DNA of 64,000 bases from Acephala macrosclerotiorum (Eukaryota; Ascomycota; Leotiomycetes; Helotiales; Mollisiaceae): the NCBI GenBank assembly GCA_014904845.1, contig MU119394.1, positions 1-64,000 of the forward strand, read 5' to 3'. Shown piece by piece: positions 33,521 through 45,055 of the stretch. The notes beneath the pieces were generated by a model. The model had not been told where the DNA came from. It made no database searches and saw only the letters and a list, made by a program, of their open reading frames with translations. The position numbers and the translations under genes were made by a program. Each line of letters starts with the position of its first letter. The stretch's first letter is position 1.

Positions 33521-34810
33521 TCAATATTGGTCGTCTCTTGGGTAAAGCCGTGGCAGATTCTGATCTTCTGGTGGTGTGGGTGGTGCAAGGGGCATAGTAG
33601 GTGCCGAGAGTCCTGTGTTGCTGCTTGCCAAATTCGAAGAATTATCCCCTCCTTGAAGTTGTGCGGAGCTACCTGAAGCTTCTGCTCGAGACTGCACTGG
33701 ATCGGAGCTGTCTGGAGCCTTTGCAATGGGAGATCCCGCTATGAAGCTGTTCGATGTTAGTGGAGGTAAGACGATCGTCGACATCGATAGCGGTCTGGCC
33801 CGGATATTCTGTACTTCCGTCGTTGGCAGATAGTGAAGAAGCTGCCTCGCAAAAGCTGCAGCTGTTGCTGCAGCATAATTATGCCATATATTATTCCTAT
33901 GGCTATCAGCGTAGTCCGTGATTCCTCGGATAACAAGACAATGCGTTCGATCCATGACTCCGGCTGCTTCCATCTCGAAACAAATGGCATTGTTGAACTG
34001 TTTGCTAATTGCGTCTCTATATTCTGCATCTTCTATCAAGCTACCTCCGGAAGCGACAGTCCCTCGATGAAAGACTGGTTTGCTGTCGGCGCGAGCTCTG
34101 CGTTGAATTCCCGCTTCTGGGCAATTGGAGCACTTCGGATCAGATCCCGTCTTGCCTTGGTGTTTGGAGCTCGACGCGAAAAGTTTATCATACTGCGAGC
34201 CCGGATATTCATATCTGTCGAATTCGAAGTTCACCCCGCTCTCTGCCAGGGTTGTCGCGCTTACTCGCTTGAGGTTCTGGCAGAAAGAAGATTCCCCTGA
34301 AGACATTCCCTCTTCTTCATATGCCTCTATCTCGTCGACAGCTGATATAAGCTGTTTGAGTGGCTTGTTGAGATATCCAACTGGCACAAAACCGTCGGTG
34401 GTCCGCTTTCCTTCATCATACGCCACAACCGAAGGTTCTCCCGAACCTGGCGATGAGCTGACAACCACATCACCAAGATGGATGGGTTTTTTGGTCCAAA
34501 GAGGGTTGTAAGGCAACGCGCCACCAATTCCTACGAAGAGGAAGACCTTGATGTTCGGAAAGCTTGCGGAGAAGTGCTCTGCTGTTTTGGTCGCTGACAC
34601 CTTGCCCATCTCTCCTGTGGGCATTCTGACGAGAACCACATTGTGCTTGTTGATCTCGCCGTACATGTAAACGTTGTCATCTGCAGGGTATTCTTTCGGT
34701 AAAGGGTCGTGCCTTCTGTCAAGCATCGCTCTTGCTGCCATGTATTCCTCCTTTATGGCACAGATCCAGCCAACTGTGTAGGCATCACGGGGAAGTAGTT
34801 TTTTAGGCAT
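33521..34810 (-). CDS. Stand-alone PNP_UDP (nucleoside phosphorylase-like) protein
   Basis: A single exon of 429 aa from the ATG at 34810. It starts YTVGWICAIKEEYMAARAML, then GKVSATKTAEHFSASFPNIK, VFLFVGIGGALP and HLGDVVVSSSP. Later come HRGTVASGGSLIEDA, CFEMEAAGVM and IRGITDYADSH, the substrate-binding motifs of the PNP_UDP_1 family (PF01048) in the fungal lineage. In fungi this domain is common as the N-terminal effector of NACHT/NB-ARC STAND receptors. Here no ATPase or repeat domain follows, only a Pro/Ser-rich tail (about residues 320-429). It may cleave nucleosides or nucleotides, possibly in a defence setting. The upstream TTG extension is not used. Confidence 0.88.
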   Translation of the reverse strand: MPKKLLPRDAYTVGWICAIKEEYMAARAMLDRRHDPLPKEYPADDNVYMYGEINKHNVVLVRMPTGEMGKVSATKTAEHFSASFPNIKVFLFVGIGGALPYNPLWTKKPIHLGDVVVSSSPGSGEPSVVAYDEGKRTTDGFVPVGYLNKPLKQLISAVDEIEAYEEEGMSSGESSFCQNLKRVSATTLAESGVNFEFDRYEYPGSQYDKLFASSSKHQGKTGSDPKCSNCPEAGIQRRARADSKPVFHRGTVASGGSLIEDAEYRDAISKQFNNAICFEMEAAGVMDRTHCLVIRGITDYADSHRNNIWHNYAAATAAAFARQLLHYLPTTEVQNIRARPLSMSTIVLPPLTSNSFIAGSPIAKAPDSSDPVQSRAEASGSSAQLQGGDNSSNLASSNTGLSAPTMPLAPPTPPEDQNLPRLYPRDDQY

Positions 34811-35055
34811 GATAGGAAATGAGCTATTTGAATGCGTCAGTAAAATGACCAAAACTCGATTCCGGCCTGGGTCTCAATAATAAGTACGGTACCTCTGGCT
34901 TGTGGGTAGAAATTCGAGATTCGTAGGAAATAATTTAGATAAACATTTGGTAAGTAAAAACACCTTATTACTATTGAAACAGGACCAAGACTGATGCTAT
35001 GAATTCTTTTTATTTCTAATAAACTTTCTATCTTCGAATTAGGCATCAATCATCT

Positions 35056-35352
35056 CTATTTTACCTTTTGGTGCTGAGGAGTCTCGCATGGAGTGGATTG
35101 AATTTTGTTGGTGGAACGGAGAGACAAGGCTCTACAATCTTCCGAAAGCTGCCACATAACTCGTGAATTTCCCAGGGGAGGCCAATCGGCGATGAGCCCT
35201 TGGGGCGTTAGGTTGAAATGTAACATTAGATTGAGCTTGCCATACAACTCGGGCGAGATGCTCAGTTGCCTCGTGATTGCCTTTTTGCTTAGCAACAGAT
35301 ATTTGCACCCGAGGTCAATGTGATTGAGGCGGTGTGCATGATTGCGCAACAT
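35056..35352 (-). CDS. Hypothetical small protein
   Basis: A 98-residue frame from ATG at 35352. Composition is protein-like (CKYLLLSKKAITRQLSISPE; DWPPLGNSRVMWQLSEDC) but no family is recognised. It could be a fragment of an F-box type protein. It lies between the PNP_UDP and DUF6594 genes. Confidence 0.3.
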   Translation of the reverse strand: MLRNHAHRLNHIDLGCKYLLLSKKAITRQLSISPELYGKLNLMLHFNLTPQGLIADWPPLGNSRVMWQLSEDCRALSLRSTNKIQSTPCETPQHQKVK

Positions 35353-35634
35353 CAAAGGAAAGGTATGCCCGAGGCTGGGCTCTTGAGCCTCAATATTTGA
35401 ACTAGTCAGCCTAGCTGAACCGCAGGTAGTGTGTTATCGCTGAAAGCAAAGCTCCACGATTTGCTCACGCACGTAGCGATGCATGGAAGAGCAAGGGACT
35501 ACCATACTGACTGTTGTGGGGTTCATGCACGTAGCCTACAATTTGATTCCTTGATCGTTCTGCATGGTTCAAGCCAATGGTTGACACATCCATTGTCATC
35601 CAATGAACTGCCCCGGCAGCATGTCTTCTCCCAA

Positions 35635-36710
35635 TCAACTCGCTGATCCATTCGAGATAAACACAGAAAGCACAGCTGCATATGCAGAAATCACAGCCAC
35701 TGTAGCTTGGTTGGAAGCCCTGAAAAAAATCGATGTGAGAAATGAAAAGACCACCACCCAAACCGACACTGTGACCAATTGAATCCCTTTCCTCGACTGA
35801 TATGACAGGATTGCCAAAGGCACCACTATGAAAACATTCGCTGCAAGTGCAACGATGACCCTCCAAACGATATCCGCAAGAGCAACTGTGTTCTGGTAAG
35901 ACCACTTGTGTGCAGTTCTGTCGCAGTATGAAGGCGGGGCTCCTCTTTCCTTGTCTACATTTCTGGATAATCTCCGAAAGCGGAACCAGCGTAAGCACTT
36001 GTTGAGGCAGCGTTGGAAAGGATCTTGAAGTGTTCGAGGTGCCAAGCCCACCCTCACAAGTCGAGTGTTGTATATTTCGTGAAAACTGAGGTCTGTTCTG
36101 CGAGTGAATCGTCGTTGGTCGTCGATTAATGAACAGGTCTCCATAGACATGACTCGATTGAAAGCGGCGAGACCATCATCTTTTCGTAAACATTGAGATT
36201 AGCCCAGAACAAGTTGTGCTTTTAAGCAAACTTACCGTACTGCCTAAGCAAGTCGCGCAATTTTAGGATCAACTTCTCGTCGAGCACTTCTTCCGGACGC
36301 GGAGCATGCTCGTCTTTCTGACAATGCCTCAATCCAAGCCTATCTGCAGGAGATGGGTCTAAGCCTAGATTCAGTCCTGCTTGATATATCTGGTGATCTA
36401 TGCGGTCGATCTCTTCTTCTAAAAGACGAAGATTTAGTAGATGTGTTGTTTTGAATCTTCGAAAGCCGTGAAGTGCGATATTATTATCCTCGGTGCTCAA
36501 AGCCCAGACCTTTTCGAAAAGTTTGAAAGCTTCTGAATTTCCTTGGTCTAATGCCGCTTTGAAAGTGACCTCAGGCTTGCGTTCAGTGCTATAGATAGAT
36601 GGGGTTGGACAGCCTGCTTGCGGCTGGTCACGTGGGTGCCCTGCCTCTCCATCAAAACTTGACTCAGCAGAACATGATTTAGAATACTGCGTTCCCGGTG
36701 AGGTTGCCAT
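35635..36710 (-). CDS. DUF6594 membrane protein
   Basis: complement(35635..36179, 36236..36710), 339 aa. The intron 36180-36235 (GTAAGT, GCTAAT branch, AAG acceptor) splices to QYDDGLAAFNRVM. Residues 60-160 match the family's N-terminal helical region (FRRFKTTHLLNLRLLEEEI, then LRDLLRQY). The C-terminus has three closely spaced membrane helices (ALADIVWRVIVALAANVF, VTVSVWVVVFSFLTSIFF, AVISAYAAVLSVFIS), the arrangement of fungal DUF6594 (PF20237) proteins. Function unknown; such genes are often multicopy and variable between strains. ATG at 36710. Confidence 0.85.
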
Positions 36711-39465
36711 TTGAATATGAAGTAGTGGTCCGTGAAAGAAAGCGGATAATGGAAAGAGGAAAGGGTGGAAACAGCTGGACGCAGCGACGGCCGAGATTAA
36801 ATGCAGGCTTTCGACGTAGCCTGATGATGTGCCTCTGAGAGGCTGTACCTAAAACGCAGTTGAATTTCGTTGAATGTGGCACATTGAGACGTGCTCTGCT
36901 TAGACCTAATGCCTCTCCCATGTGGAGTGCGTCAAGGTAGCACGACTTGCACTGCTTCTCCACAGCCTCAAAACTTCAGGCTCGCCAATCTTGGCTCGGG
37001 AAATCAAAACCAAAGGTTTTAATTGAGTAGACTACGGTGCATTGCAGGCAGATTTGTGGAGCTGTAAGGCTGCCCAAAATTTGGCTTCCTCCCATCCTCA
37101 AACTCCGCAAACCACAACTACCTCAAATCATAAACTTCCCCAAATCGTACCTTCTTAAACCATAATTTCTTCAAACTATTGTTTTGTGAAGTTCAAAGTC
37201 CCTCAAGTTAAGTATTTCTTGAAGTAGCACTTCCTCCAAGCACAACATCCCCTCTATGTGTCTTAATATCCCGCACAGCGCCAATCCTCCAAGAACTTTA
37301 GCAGTCTCCTTAACATAGGAAAGGAAATTTTTGTGACTGCGCCTAGTACGTAGAGAAAGAAAAGAAGGGTCTTAAACCCTTTTAGTGAGCCCTAGACAGG
37401 ATACTGTGGGGGTTTGTTGGTAATAGCATGTGAGAGACTTGTTGGGTCAAGAGAGCAAGAGAGGCGCTTGCGCTCTGATAGAGATTAATTCAGATCAAAA
37501 TGTGCCTTAATTGCCAGCCAATCAGAAAATTAGAGCAAACCGCGCTAATTTGGTTGATTTCGCGTGCGAAATCAACGCGCTCATCGCATAAATTCTCGTC
37601 TTCGATCTTTTCCCTTCCTACAACAACCCCAACCTTCACATTATCAAACCAGTACCCCCACCACGTCCTTGGTAAAAAGGACGCCTGTTCAAGTCTAATT
37701 TTTCTCACAGGCAACAAATAACGCGTCACGTCTAACCATACGCGTAGCATATCCTTCGACACTCAACACTTTCATGCCTTCGACCCACGCCTTCCAGCAT
37801 ACTTCCTCCGAACCTTCAACCACACCACAACGCGACACACACCTTCGACAAACCCGCGATGATCGGCCCCAGCAATTTGCAACCTTCACTGTCATAACCT
37901 CTCAATGGGTCGCAAAGCCCGAGACGTAATATGGCAAGTGCAATCCAGTCAAAGGAGATGCTGTGTGAGAGGCCCGGACATGGCGTAGCCCTTCAAAACT
38001 CCCCATGGATCTTTTGATGAACGACGACATAGAATACCCTCCCCGTGCAGAGGCTTCCATGCCTATGACTCCTCACTGAGCCTACGATTCGTCGCAGGCA
38101 GACCTGAAGCCCAACCAGGTGGATGGAAACCCCTCAAACAATGCTCTAGCATGTTGGACAGTTCATCATGTTCAGGCGTGCGAGCAGCGTGTGTAGAGAA
38201 AATATTGACTCAAATCATGAACGTGAGGGCTCTTCGGTCGATCTTAGGTCACTAGTGGGCTGAATGGGAGATTGAGGATGCAAGGCCTTCGACTGAGAAA
38301 CTTCAAACATACCTACATATGTGTTGAACGTTGCTAACCACACTCCTCATCGAGGGCTGGAAAGGTTCAGTCCGGGATCGACGGTGAAGGCAGTGAAGCA
38401 TTGGCGGCGAGACAACAATCAAATGTACATAAATTCCAGAAAACACAATTCATCGCAAAAATGCACGCAGCAATCCTTAATATCCCAAGTCTCTCATGAT
38501 AGGATATGCCTAAACAGACCCTTGAGCTAATCATCTTTTGAACGCATAGTCCAGTACTATTTTTGTCATTGCCTCGATGGTCCAAACTGGGATAGATCTT
38601 GCCGGCTCAAAGAACAGCAAGAGTTCATCCCGACCATCGCCTAGAGTTCAACCGTCGGCATTGAATTGCTACCAAGACAAAGGAGTACTGTACGCTTCTT
38701 GGGTGCATGCTCTAATAATAAGGGCTATGGCCTAGTGAAAAGAAACGGTAATACGCCAGGTGCGTGGGCACGATGGTGTAGGACGGCTCATGAATGTGTA
38801 TTGTGTGTAGGCTTTTCGCTCTACCACACGAGAGATAGACGTCTGGCTAGGCTCGATAGAATACTGAAGTCAGCTATTGCGATGTTTTAGGTATAAGGAG
38901 GGAGTTGTGCAGAGATGGCCATACGAGTTGATGAATTCGGGAGCGCTCGAGCCAAGAGCTGAGAGTTTGGGATGAGAACCTTGAAATCGGCTCTCCGGGC
39001 ACCCTGACCTGAGCTGTTCTTGTAAGACTCTAGCCCAGAAGAGCTAGCTAAATCACGTGTAAGGCTCCACTGGGCCTCTATCTACACACCTTGAGGATAA
39101 AATCTCGCGTACCTTGCCCAAACTCAATACACCAAATTTCTCCAACTCCTAGCATCACCTGGGCACTCGTCACCAAACTTCATGAGAAGGACGATCATAA
39201 CATGATCTTTTCACGATAGACTTTCGCCGAGGATCAATTGGAGCACTCGGATCAGCTCCCGATTCGTGACTGTCACAGCCGGCGCTGCGTTTGAGGTGAA
39301 GAACTTCAGACAACGATGAAACACCCAAGCGGGATGAACGACAGCTGCTGCTCCGTGTCAGCAGCATCCCGCAGAAGCCTGCGATTCAAACTTAAATTCA
39401 TCTGATCATATAAAGGTCATCGTCGTACGAGTTCTCTCCATATATTACTCCACAAGTGGACCAAA
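36711..39465. other. 2.7-kb gene-free stretch with simple repeats
   Basis: Nothing codes convincingly. 37080-37240 holds imperfect CTTCCTCAAAC-type units repeated about every 24 bp. A perfect palindrome lies at 37553-37576. Short frames near 37490-37900 and 38321-38890 are not supported. The last 100 bp before 39466 are promoter-like. Confidence 0.5.
37553..37576. repeat. Perfect inverted repeat, 11-bp arms
   Basis: GTTGATTTCGC, GT spacer, GCGAAATCAAC. It could form a hairpin or serve as a dimeric protein-binding site. No gene starts close by. Confidence 0.85.
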
Positions 39466-40913
39466 ATGCTTCTTTCTAGCCTGTTTGCGTCATTGCCTCT
39501 GTTTGATCTCATCCGCGCTGGCCAGCATCCTCTCGATGTCAAATTTCGAGCGAATTTAAGTGGGAAGCCGGAGACATCCCAGCATAATTCATCGATCGAA
39601 GTCTTGGCATCAGATCTGAACGCCTCAGAAAGTTTTGATGACTACGAACGTACTCAAGCTTCTAGCCCATGGACACACACTCCAGAGTGCATTCATAGCG
39701 ACGGCAACACAGAAGAGTACTGCGTGTACACCAACAACACCTTTGCTCATGGACGAGGCATATCATTTTTCACATCACCAACAATAGCAACACGAATAGC
39801 AGAGCTTTCGGCGTTCACCAATCAGTCCGTCCACGATAATGTGAACAACTTTGAAGACCCTCCATGGGAAGTTCGAGATATTCCTGGGAAGGGCAACGGC
39901 TTATTCGCGACACGAGAACTTCACCGAGGAGACTTGATCTTAGCAGATACGCCAGTTGGAATCCTAGAGAGCGATGCGTTCTTACTCGATTATCCTATCG
40001 GGTATCGATATCTTCACACGGCCTTCGATCGCCTACCTGATGCTACCAAGGACTTGGTCATGCGGACGGCAGCACATTCTCCTGGCGACCCTTATATGGA
40101 GAGAATCAACACAAATGCTTTTGCTGGGGATTTTGAGGGCAAGCCGCACTTTCTCCTCTATCCTGAGACTTCAGTGAGTACCTCTCCTCAGATTATTGTA
40201 CGTGACATGTACTGATTTTTATTTCCAGCTCATGAACCACGACTGTCGTCCAAAGTAGGTTCATTCTCACCTTATTAGAGAAGCAGCGTTGATCATATAG
40301 CACTTTGTATTACCACGACACATCAACGCTCATCCACGCCACCTACGCATCCCGAACTATCCTCCCAGGAGAAGAAATCACTATCACATGTAAGCACTCT
40401 CCCTGCACTCATCCTTCCTATGTTCAACCTAACAATCCAGACATCAACATTCTCCAACCACGATCAGAACGTCGAGCAGTTCTCAAACAAACCTGGCAGT
40501 TCGACTGCCAATGTTCTCTCTGTTCCCGTTCCGAGTCTGCAAACCAAGCATCCGATGCTCGAATTGCGCAGATCAGCCACCTTCAATCGCATCTCTCAGA
40601 CTGGACAGCAACATCTATCGCCACTCCAGCCATGGCCGACAAGCTACTTTCACTCTACGAGGAAGAAGGTATTCATGCCGCACAAGGAGTTGGGCATATG
40701 CTTGCGGCATTGGCGTATAATGCTAACGGCGATGTTTCGATGGCAAAGAAGCATGCTAGATTAGCGTTGGAGGGAGGGGTGGTGACGGATGGGTCCAGGC
40801 AGAAAGATGAGGCTGATTTGAGAGCGTTGAGGGAAAGTCCGAACACACATTGGAGTTATTTAGCGAGGAAAATTCAGAAGTCAGAAGGGAAGGTTGTTAA
40901 AGGTGGGAGGTAA
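39466..40913 (+). CDS. SET-domain protein with possible signal peptide
   Basis: join(39466..40173, 40229..40254, 40301..40389, 40441..40913), 431 aa; one exon is only 26 nt. The hydrophobic start MLLSSLFASLPLFDLI could be a signal peptide. A Cys-containing region (TPECIHSDGNTEEYCVY) precedes the SET domain at about residues 130-300: EVRDIPGKGNGLFATREL at the start, LMNHDCRPNTLYYHD as the NHSCxPN-like cofactor/substrate motif, GEEITITY as the catalytic Tyr strand, and CQCSLC as a post-SET zinc-binding element. SET proteins of the SMYD/SET5 type methylate lysines. The N-terminal leader and Cys-rich region suggest an extracytoplasmic subfamily; that localisation is inference. Confidence 0.88.
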
Positions 40914-41306
40914 TGCTAATGATAATGTTTGATTTCTATTTGTTTTTTTCCCCAATGCGCTGATGATGGGTGTTGATCAGGTTCTGTCCAAACATTTTCT
41001 GTCTGCCTTTCAGCTTAATGCAATCTGCTGCATAATCTCCCAATCGGGTTTATGCAACCTAGCAGGGGGGCGGGGGGAGTCACCCCTCCCATTTGTGGCC
41101 GTGGTCCGCCGAGCTAGATTTCATTCCATCTTCAGCTTCACTGCTTTCTCTGTCATCTTCATCAACATCATTCAAAATATCCTCTCTTATGTAGATTCGT
41201 GAGCTTTCGTGCTGGATATGTTGCCAGATGTCTTGGTCCAGATTTTGCATTGTCTTTCTGTGTGACACCGTCTCCATCCCTTCTTGTCTGCAATTCCGAT
41301 CATACG

Positions 41307-43172
41307 ATGTGGCTAGATGAAGCGGTCGGAGCTCATCTAGTGATCTTACAATGTTCAAATAAGTTGCTGCACGTCCAATCCTACGACCAACAGCTCACAG
41401 AGAAACTCTACAGGTCATTCATCACTACAATCCGAGGTCGCCGACCATCAAGCGATCCCCAACAGCCCAATCTCTGCAAGATCTGTAGCGCCATAGACTT
41501 CAAAGAATATCTCATTCACAACGAGGAGAGGTACCAATCCCCAGAAGGAGACAAAACCATTGAACTTGGTTATCTTGACAAGCTGATTCAACGCTCCTCG
41601 TCATGTCCCCTCTGCACGCTCATGCTCGACTGCGCCAAACGGATCAACGATGGGAAGACCCCTCCGGTCAAGTATGAGGGGAAACAAGTGAAGGTGTCAA
41701 TGCACAGAAATTTCCTTTGCAGGGTCTTCTACGCGAATGCTGTTTACCGAGCAGTGCTGGAGTTTGAACCTGCTATTTTAGGCTTCTTCTCAGGGATCAG
41801 ACTTCAGATCTCAACTCCGAAGGAGGAAACTCCTGGATTTGGACGAAATATCAAGCCTGTAATCGATATCAGGCGACTGAAAGGCTGGTTGAGCGAATGC
41901 GAAGAAAAGCATGGTGCCAAGTGTCATGCTCCAAAATGGCTCGGAGAACAACAGCAACAACCAGATTTTCTCAGAGTCATCGACGTCGACAAGAAGTGCG
42001 TGATTGCTGCACCACCAGATTGTCGCTATCTTTCGCTCAGCTACGTGTGGGGAGATCGCAAAGAGATGGAATCACGACTCTGGCTCAGCACAGTAGTCAA
42101 TCGGGAGGCTTTCGAGAAGGAAGGAGGCTTGGACGTACAGGCCCTTCCGAAGGGGATATCCGATGCCATGGAATTGGTATCGATGATAGGAGAGCGCTAT
42201 CTATGGGTCGACGCGCTTTGCATTGTCCAAGACGATGATGTAGAGTTGGCCGAACAGACTGCGCAAATGGATTTGGTGTATGCCCGAGCACTGCTCACTA
42301 TCATCGTTGCGGCAGGGACGAACGCAGATGGAGGCGTACCAGGACTCAAAGGAGGGACAAGATCAGCTTTTCGAGGATCTGTGAGGATAGATGACAAGTA
42401 CTCTCTGCTGCAGATAATCGCACAGGGTAATATCACCCATCTGCAGAACAGTACTTGGGATGGACCAGGATGGACTTTCCAAGGGCGTTTGCTTTCTCGA
42501 CGCGTTCTGATCTTCACCCCAGAGCAAGTATTCTGGAACTGTGGATCTGGTGTTTGCTGCGAGGAGACTGCATTAGAAGTCGAGGACGAGAAGATCTTCG
42601 TACTTCAGCAAGCTCTGGATTGCCACGATGAGTGGGATGACAAAGTCGAAAAGTTCAGCAGATGGTCTCTCGGGATTTATGTTACGCAATACTCTAAACG
42701 GGACTTCACATATCAGAGCGACGCTCTGGCTGCGTTTTCTGGTATACTGCGAAGAATGGAGTATGCGAACAAAGAGACGTATCATTGGGGTCTTCCTCAA
42801 ACCCGATTCGATCATGCTCTGTTTTGGCAGAACGGTCAAGAACCTCGAGAAGCTCTTTGTCGTCTCGTCGCAGAAGATGGTTCGGTGTATCACGCCTCAT
42901 TCCCCAGCTGGTCATGGCTGGGCTGGACAGGCTTCATCAGCGGACCCAGATACAACGAATACGTCCACTCACTCACTGTAGACGGTAAAGTCAAAAGCGA
43001 GCTTCAGTTCTACAAACTTGGTGCTGATATGAGACAAAAACACGTCTTCAGCTTCGGACCACCAAGAGTAGCACGAACAGCAACGCCAAAAGCAAGATCA
43101 ATAGATAGTGAGCATGAACATCCCAACTTCGTCTCTTCGTCTGCAGGGAGCGGGAGTGAGCCTGAAAATTAG
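41307..43172 (+). CDS. HET-domain protein, intact
   Basis: Single exon, 621 aa from the first in-frame ATG at 41307. The frame is open upstream to 41199 without ATG, so a 5' exon is possible. Residues 55-115 carry CKICSAIDF and SSSCPLCTLML (paired Cys motifs). The HET domain follows at about 245-390: YLSLSYVWGD, LPKGISDAMELV, RYLWVDALCIVQDD, and ALLTIIVAAG near its end. GPGWTFQGRLLSRR and FPSWSWLGWTG are the usual downstream motifs. The C-terminus is Ser-rich. Expected role: triggering cell death on non-self recognition. No stops or frameshifts, unlike several HET relatives in this window. Confidence 0.92.
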   Translation: MWLDEAVGAHLVILQCSNKLLHVQSYDQQLTEKLYRSFITTIRGRRPSSDPQQPNLCKICSAIDFKEYLIHNEERYQSPEGDKTIELGYLDKLIQRSSSCPLCTLMLDCAKRINDGKTPPVKYEGKQVKVSMHRNFLCRVFYANAVYRAVLEFEPAILGFFSGIRLQISTPKEETPGFGRNIKPVIDIRRLKGWLSECEEKHGAKCHAPKWLGEQQQQPDFLRVIDVDKKCVIAAPPDCRYLSLSYVWGDRKEMESRLWLSTVVNREAFEKEGGLDVQALPKGISDAMELVSMIGERYLWVDALCIVQDDDVELAEQTAQMDLVYARALLTIIVAAGTNADGGVPGLKGGTRSAFRGSVRIDDKYSLLQIIAQGNITHLQNSTWDGPGWTFQGRLLSRRVLIFTPEQVFWNCGSGVCCEETALEVEDEKIFVLQQALDCHDEWDDKVEKFSRWSLGIYVTQYSKRDFTYQSDALAAFSGILRRMEYANKETYHWGLPQTRFDHALFWQNGQEPREALCRLVAEDGSVYHASFPSWSWLGWTGFISGPRYNEYVHSLTVDGKVKSELQFYKLGADMRQKHVFSFGPPRVARTATPKARSIDSEHEHPNFVSSSAGSGSEPEN

Positions 43173-43550
43173 CGATCAGCCCCTGGAGATGCCTCGCTTA
43201 GCGCATGTAACCCCTAAACGCTAGGTATGAGTACAGACGAAGACCTCGAACCCAAACCAACACGTTTCATCACTACCAACAGCGCAGGGCTGATCACCTG
43301 AAACTGTTGCTGATCGTAAGGTCTGCACCAATGGAAGTCCATTTTTCGGCAGTTTCAAGGCATCAGTGGAAGGCAACCTCTGTTGCATGCAGTCAGGCGG
43401 CAAAGCAAACTCAGCCACACAAAACTAGCTGATCGTGGCACTGCCCCTCAGCTAGACTCTTAACAAATATCACAGCGCCCCAGGTTATTCTTTGGTTCAC
43501 GAAGCAAGATCTCGACGTCTCGAATTAATAGTACCAAACACAATTAGACA

Positions 43551-44655
43551 ATGACTTCTTTCTCAGGCCCTCCAGGACCTTCAGGCGGGCCCCCATCATT
43601 CCCGCCTAGCAGTTCTCCCCCACCCGTTCCCGAGGGGTGGAGAGCTGAGTGGAGTGCTGAGTATAAAGCTTGGTATGTTCAGCTCATGATATCCAATTCT
43701 GGGACATTTAAAAGTGCTTCAATCTAACAATCCCAGGTACTACGTCAATACAGCTACAGGCTCTTCCACATGGAGCAACCCTCTGAACAATGCCCCTCTC
43801 CCGCCCTCCGGTCCACCACCATATGCCAGCGCCTCGTACCCTCCTCAGCCTGACCTCTACGATGACGACGAAAAGTCCTCTGGCACCCGCGGACTTTCAC
43901 CAAAACTGTTCGGCGCCGCTGCCGCTCCTCTCCTCGGGCGCGTATTCGGCAGCCATGGCCACCACACTCCTCCCGTTCCTGAGCACTCCCGCCCTACAAG
44001 CTCTATGGGTGGGACCCAGCTCTATATTCACGCAGCTTGTTTTTGCGATGCGGATGTTACGCAAAAGATCCGAGGCATGGTAAGTACTTTTTGAGTTTTG
44101 GATTTCCCAGCATTCCTGGGACATTCTCCTCGAGATAAGAGCAATGCTAACCTCAATTCCCAGGTAACCCCACAACAAACACTCTCAATCCGCTGCGATT
44201 CCCTCACTTTCCACTTCGGCGATCCATGGCCTAACCACCGCAAGCAATTCTCCGTCCTCTATTCATACGGCCAACAACCATGGCAGCTCGTAACCACCGT
44301 CGAAGGACCCGACACCATCAACCTCCACCCTATTCACCCCGTCGACAACGCCCGAGCCTCTTTCGTACAAGCGCCAAACAATAGAATCGTTGCTCTTGTC
44401 TGGGGAACGAAGAACGCACTTGCTGAGCATCCGGAGAATACCACTGGAAGGAGTGTGGGTATGAAGATGATGGAGATTGAGAGGGAGGGGAGATTTGAAG
44501 CTAGTAATGCGTGGATGGGGTTCGATGGGCTGCCAAATATGGAGAAGATGGCGGTGGTGTATTATCGGAATCAGGATGGGAGTGTTGGGGTCTTGACGGC
44601 AAGGGAAGGGGAGACTTTGAGGCTGCCATGGAATGCTTTTGCTGGTGCGATCTAG
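43551..44655 (+). CDS. WW-domain protein
   Basis: join(43551..43672, 43737..44079, 44164..44655), 318 aa, consistent GT-AG introns. A Gly/Pro/Ser-rich start leads to the WW domain at about residues 26-57 (VPEGWRAEW, WYYVNTATGSSTWSNPL), which binds Pro-rich ligands; its second half lies in exon 2. A Pro/Tyr-rich linker (PPYASASYPPQP) follows. The C-terminal half (GTQLYIHAACFCDADVTQKI to the end) is a globular region, likely beta-rich, that I cannot name. The stop follows FAGAI. Confidence 0.85.
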
Positions 44656-45055
44656 GTAGGACTCGCTCGAGACTGGATTTCTTCGATTTACGTTCGAGAG
44701 AATGTCCCTGTACTTCAAAGTCTTTCAAAAAGTGGGAAACAGAGTTGGCATCGATCCCGTTGAAGTACGCCAGCTTGTGTTCCGGTCAGCGCCTGCACCA
44801 AAACCCAATTTATTGGACTCCCTCGAGTCGAGACTGTGTCACACTTCTGGGCCTTGATTCATATCCTTGCATGCTTCCAATGTATTGTCCTCTTCTACCT
44901 CATGAGCTAGAAGAGGAATTCGCCTTCAAGAACTCGAGAAGCGTTTAGTGACCCGGCCCGTTCCTTCTTGGTGTCAAAGCCAAACCCTCCTTCTCCAATG
45001 CCTGGTAACCTACCTCGCCTTTTGAGACTAGATATTGGAAGTATAAGGAGTTCGT

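Noticed and set aside
37080..37250. CTTCCTCAAAC-type units as a minisatellite
   Set aside because: Units are too irregular to define a period with certainty; mentioned only in the gap description.
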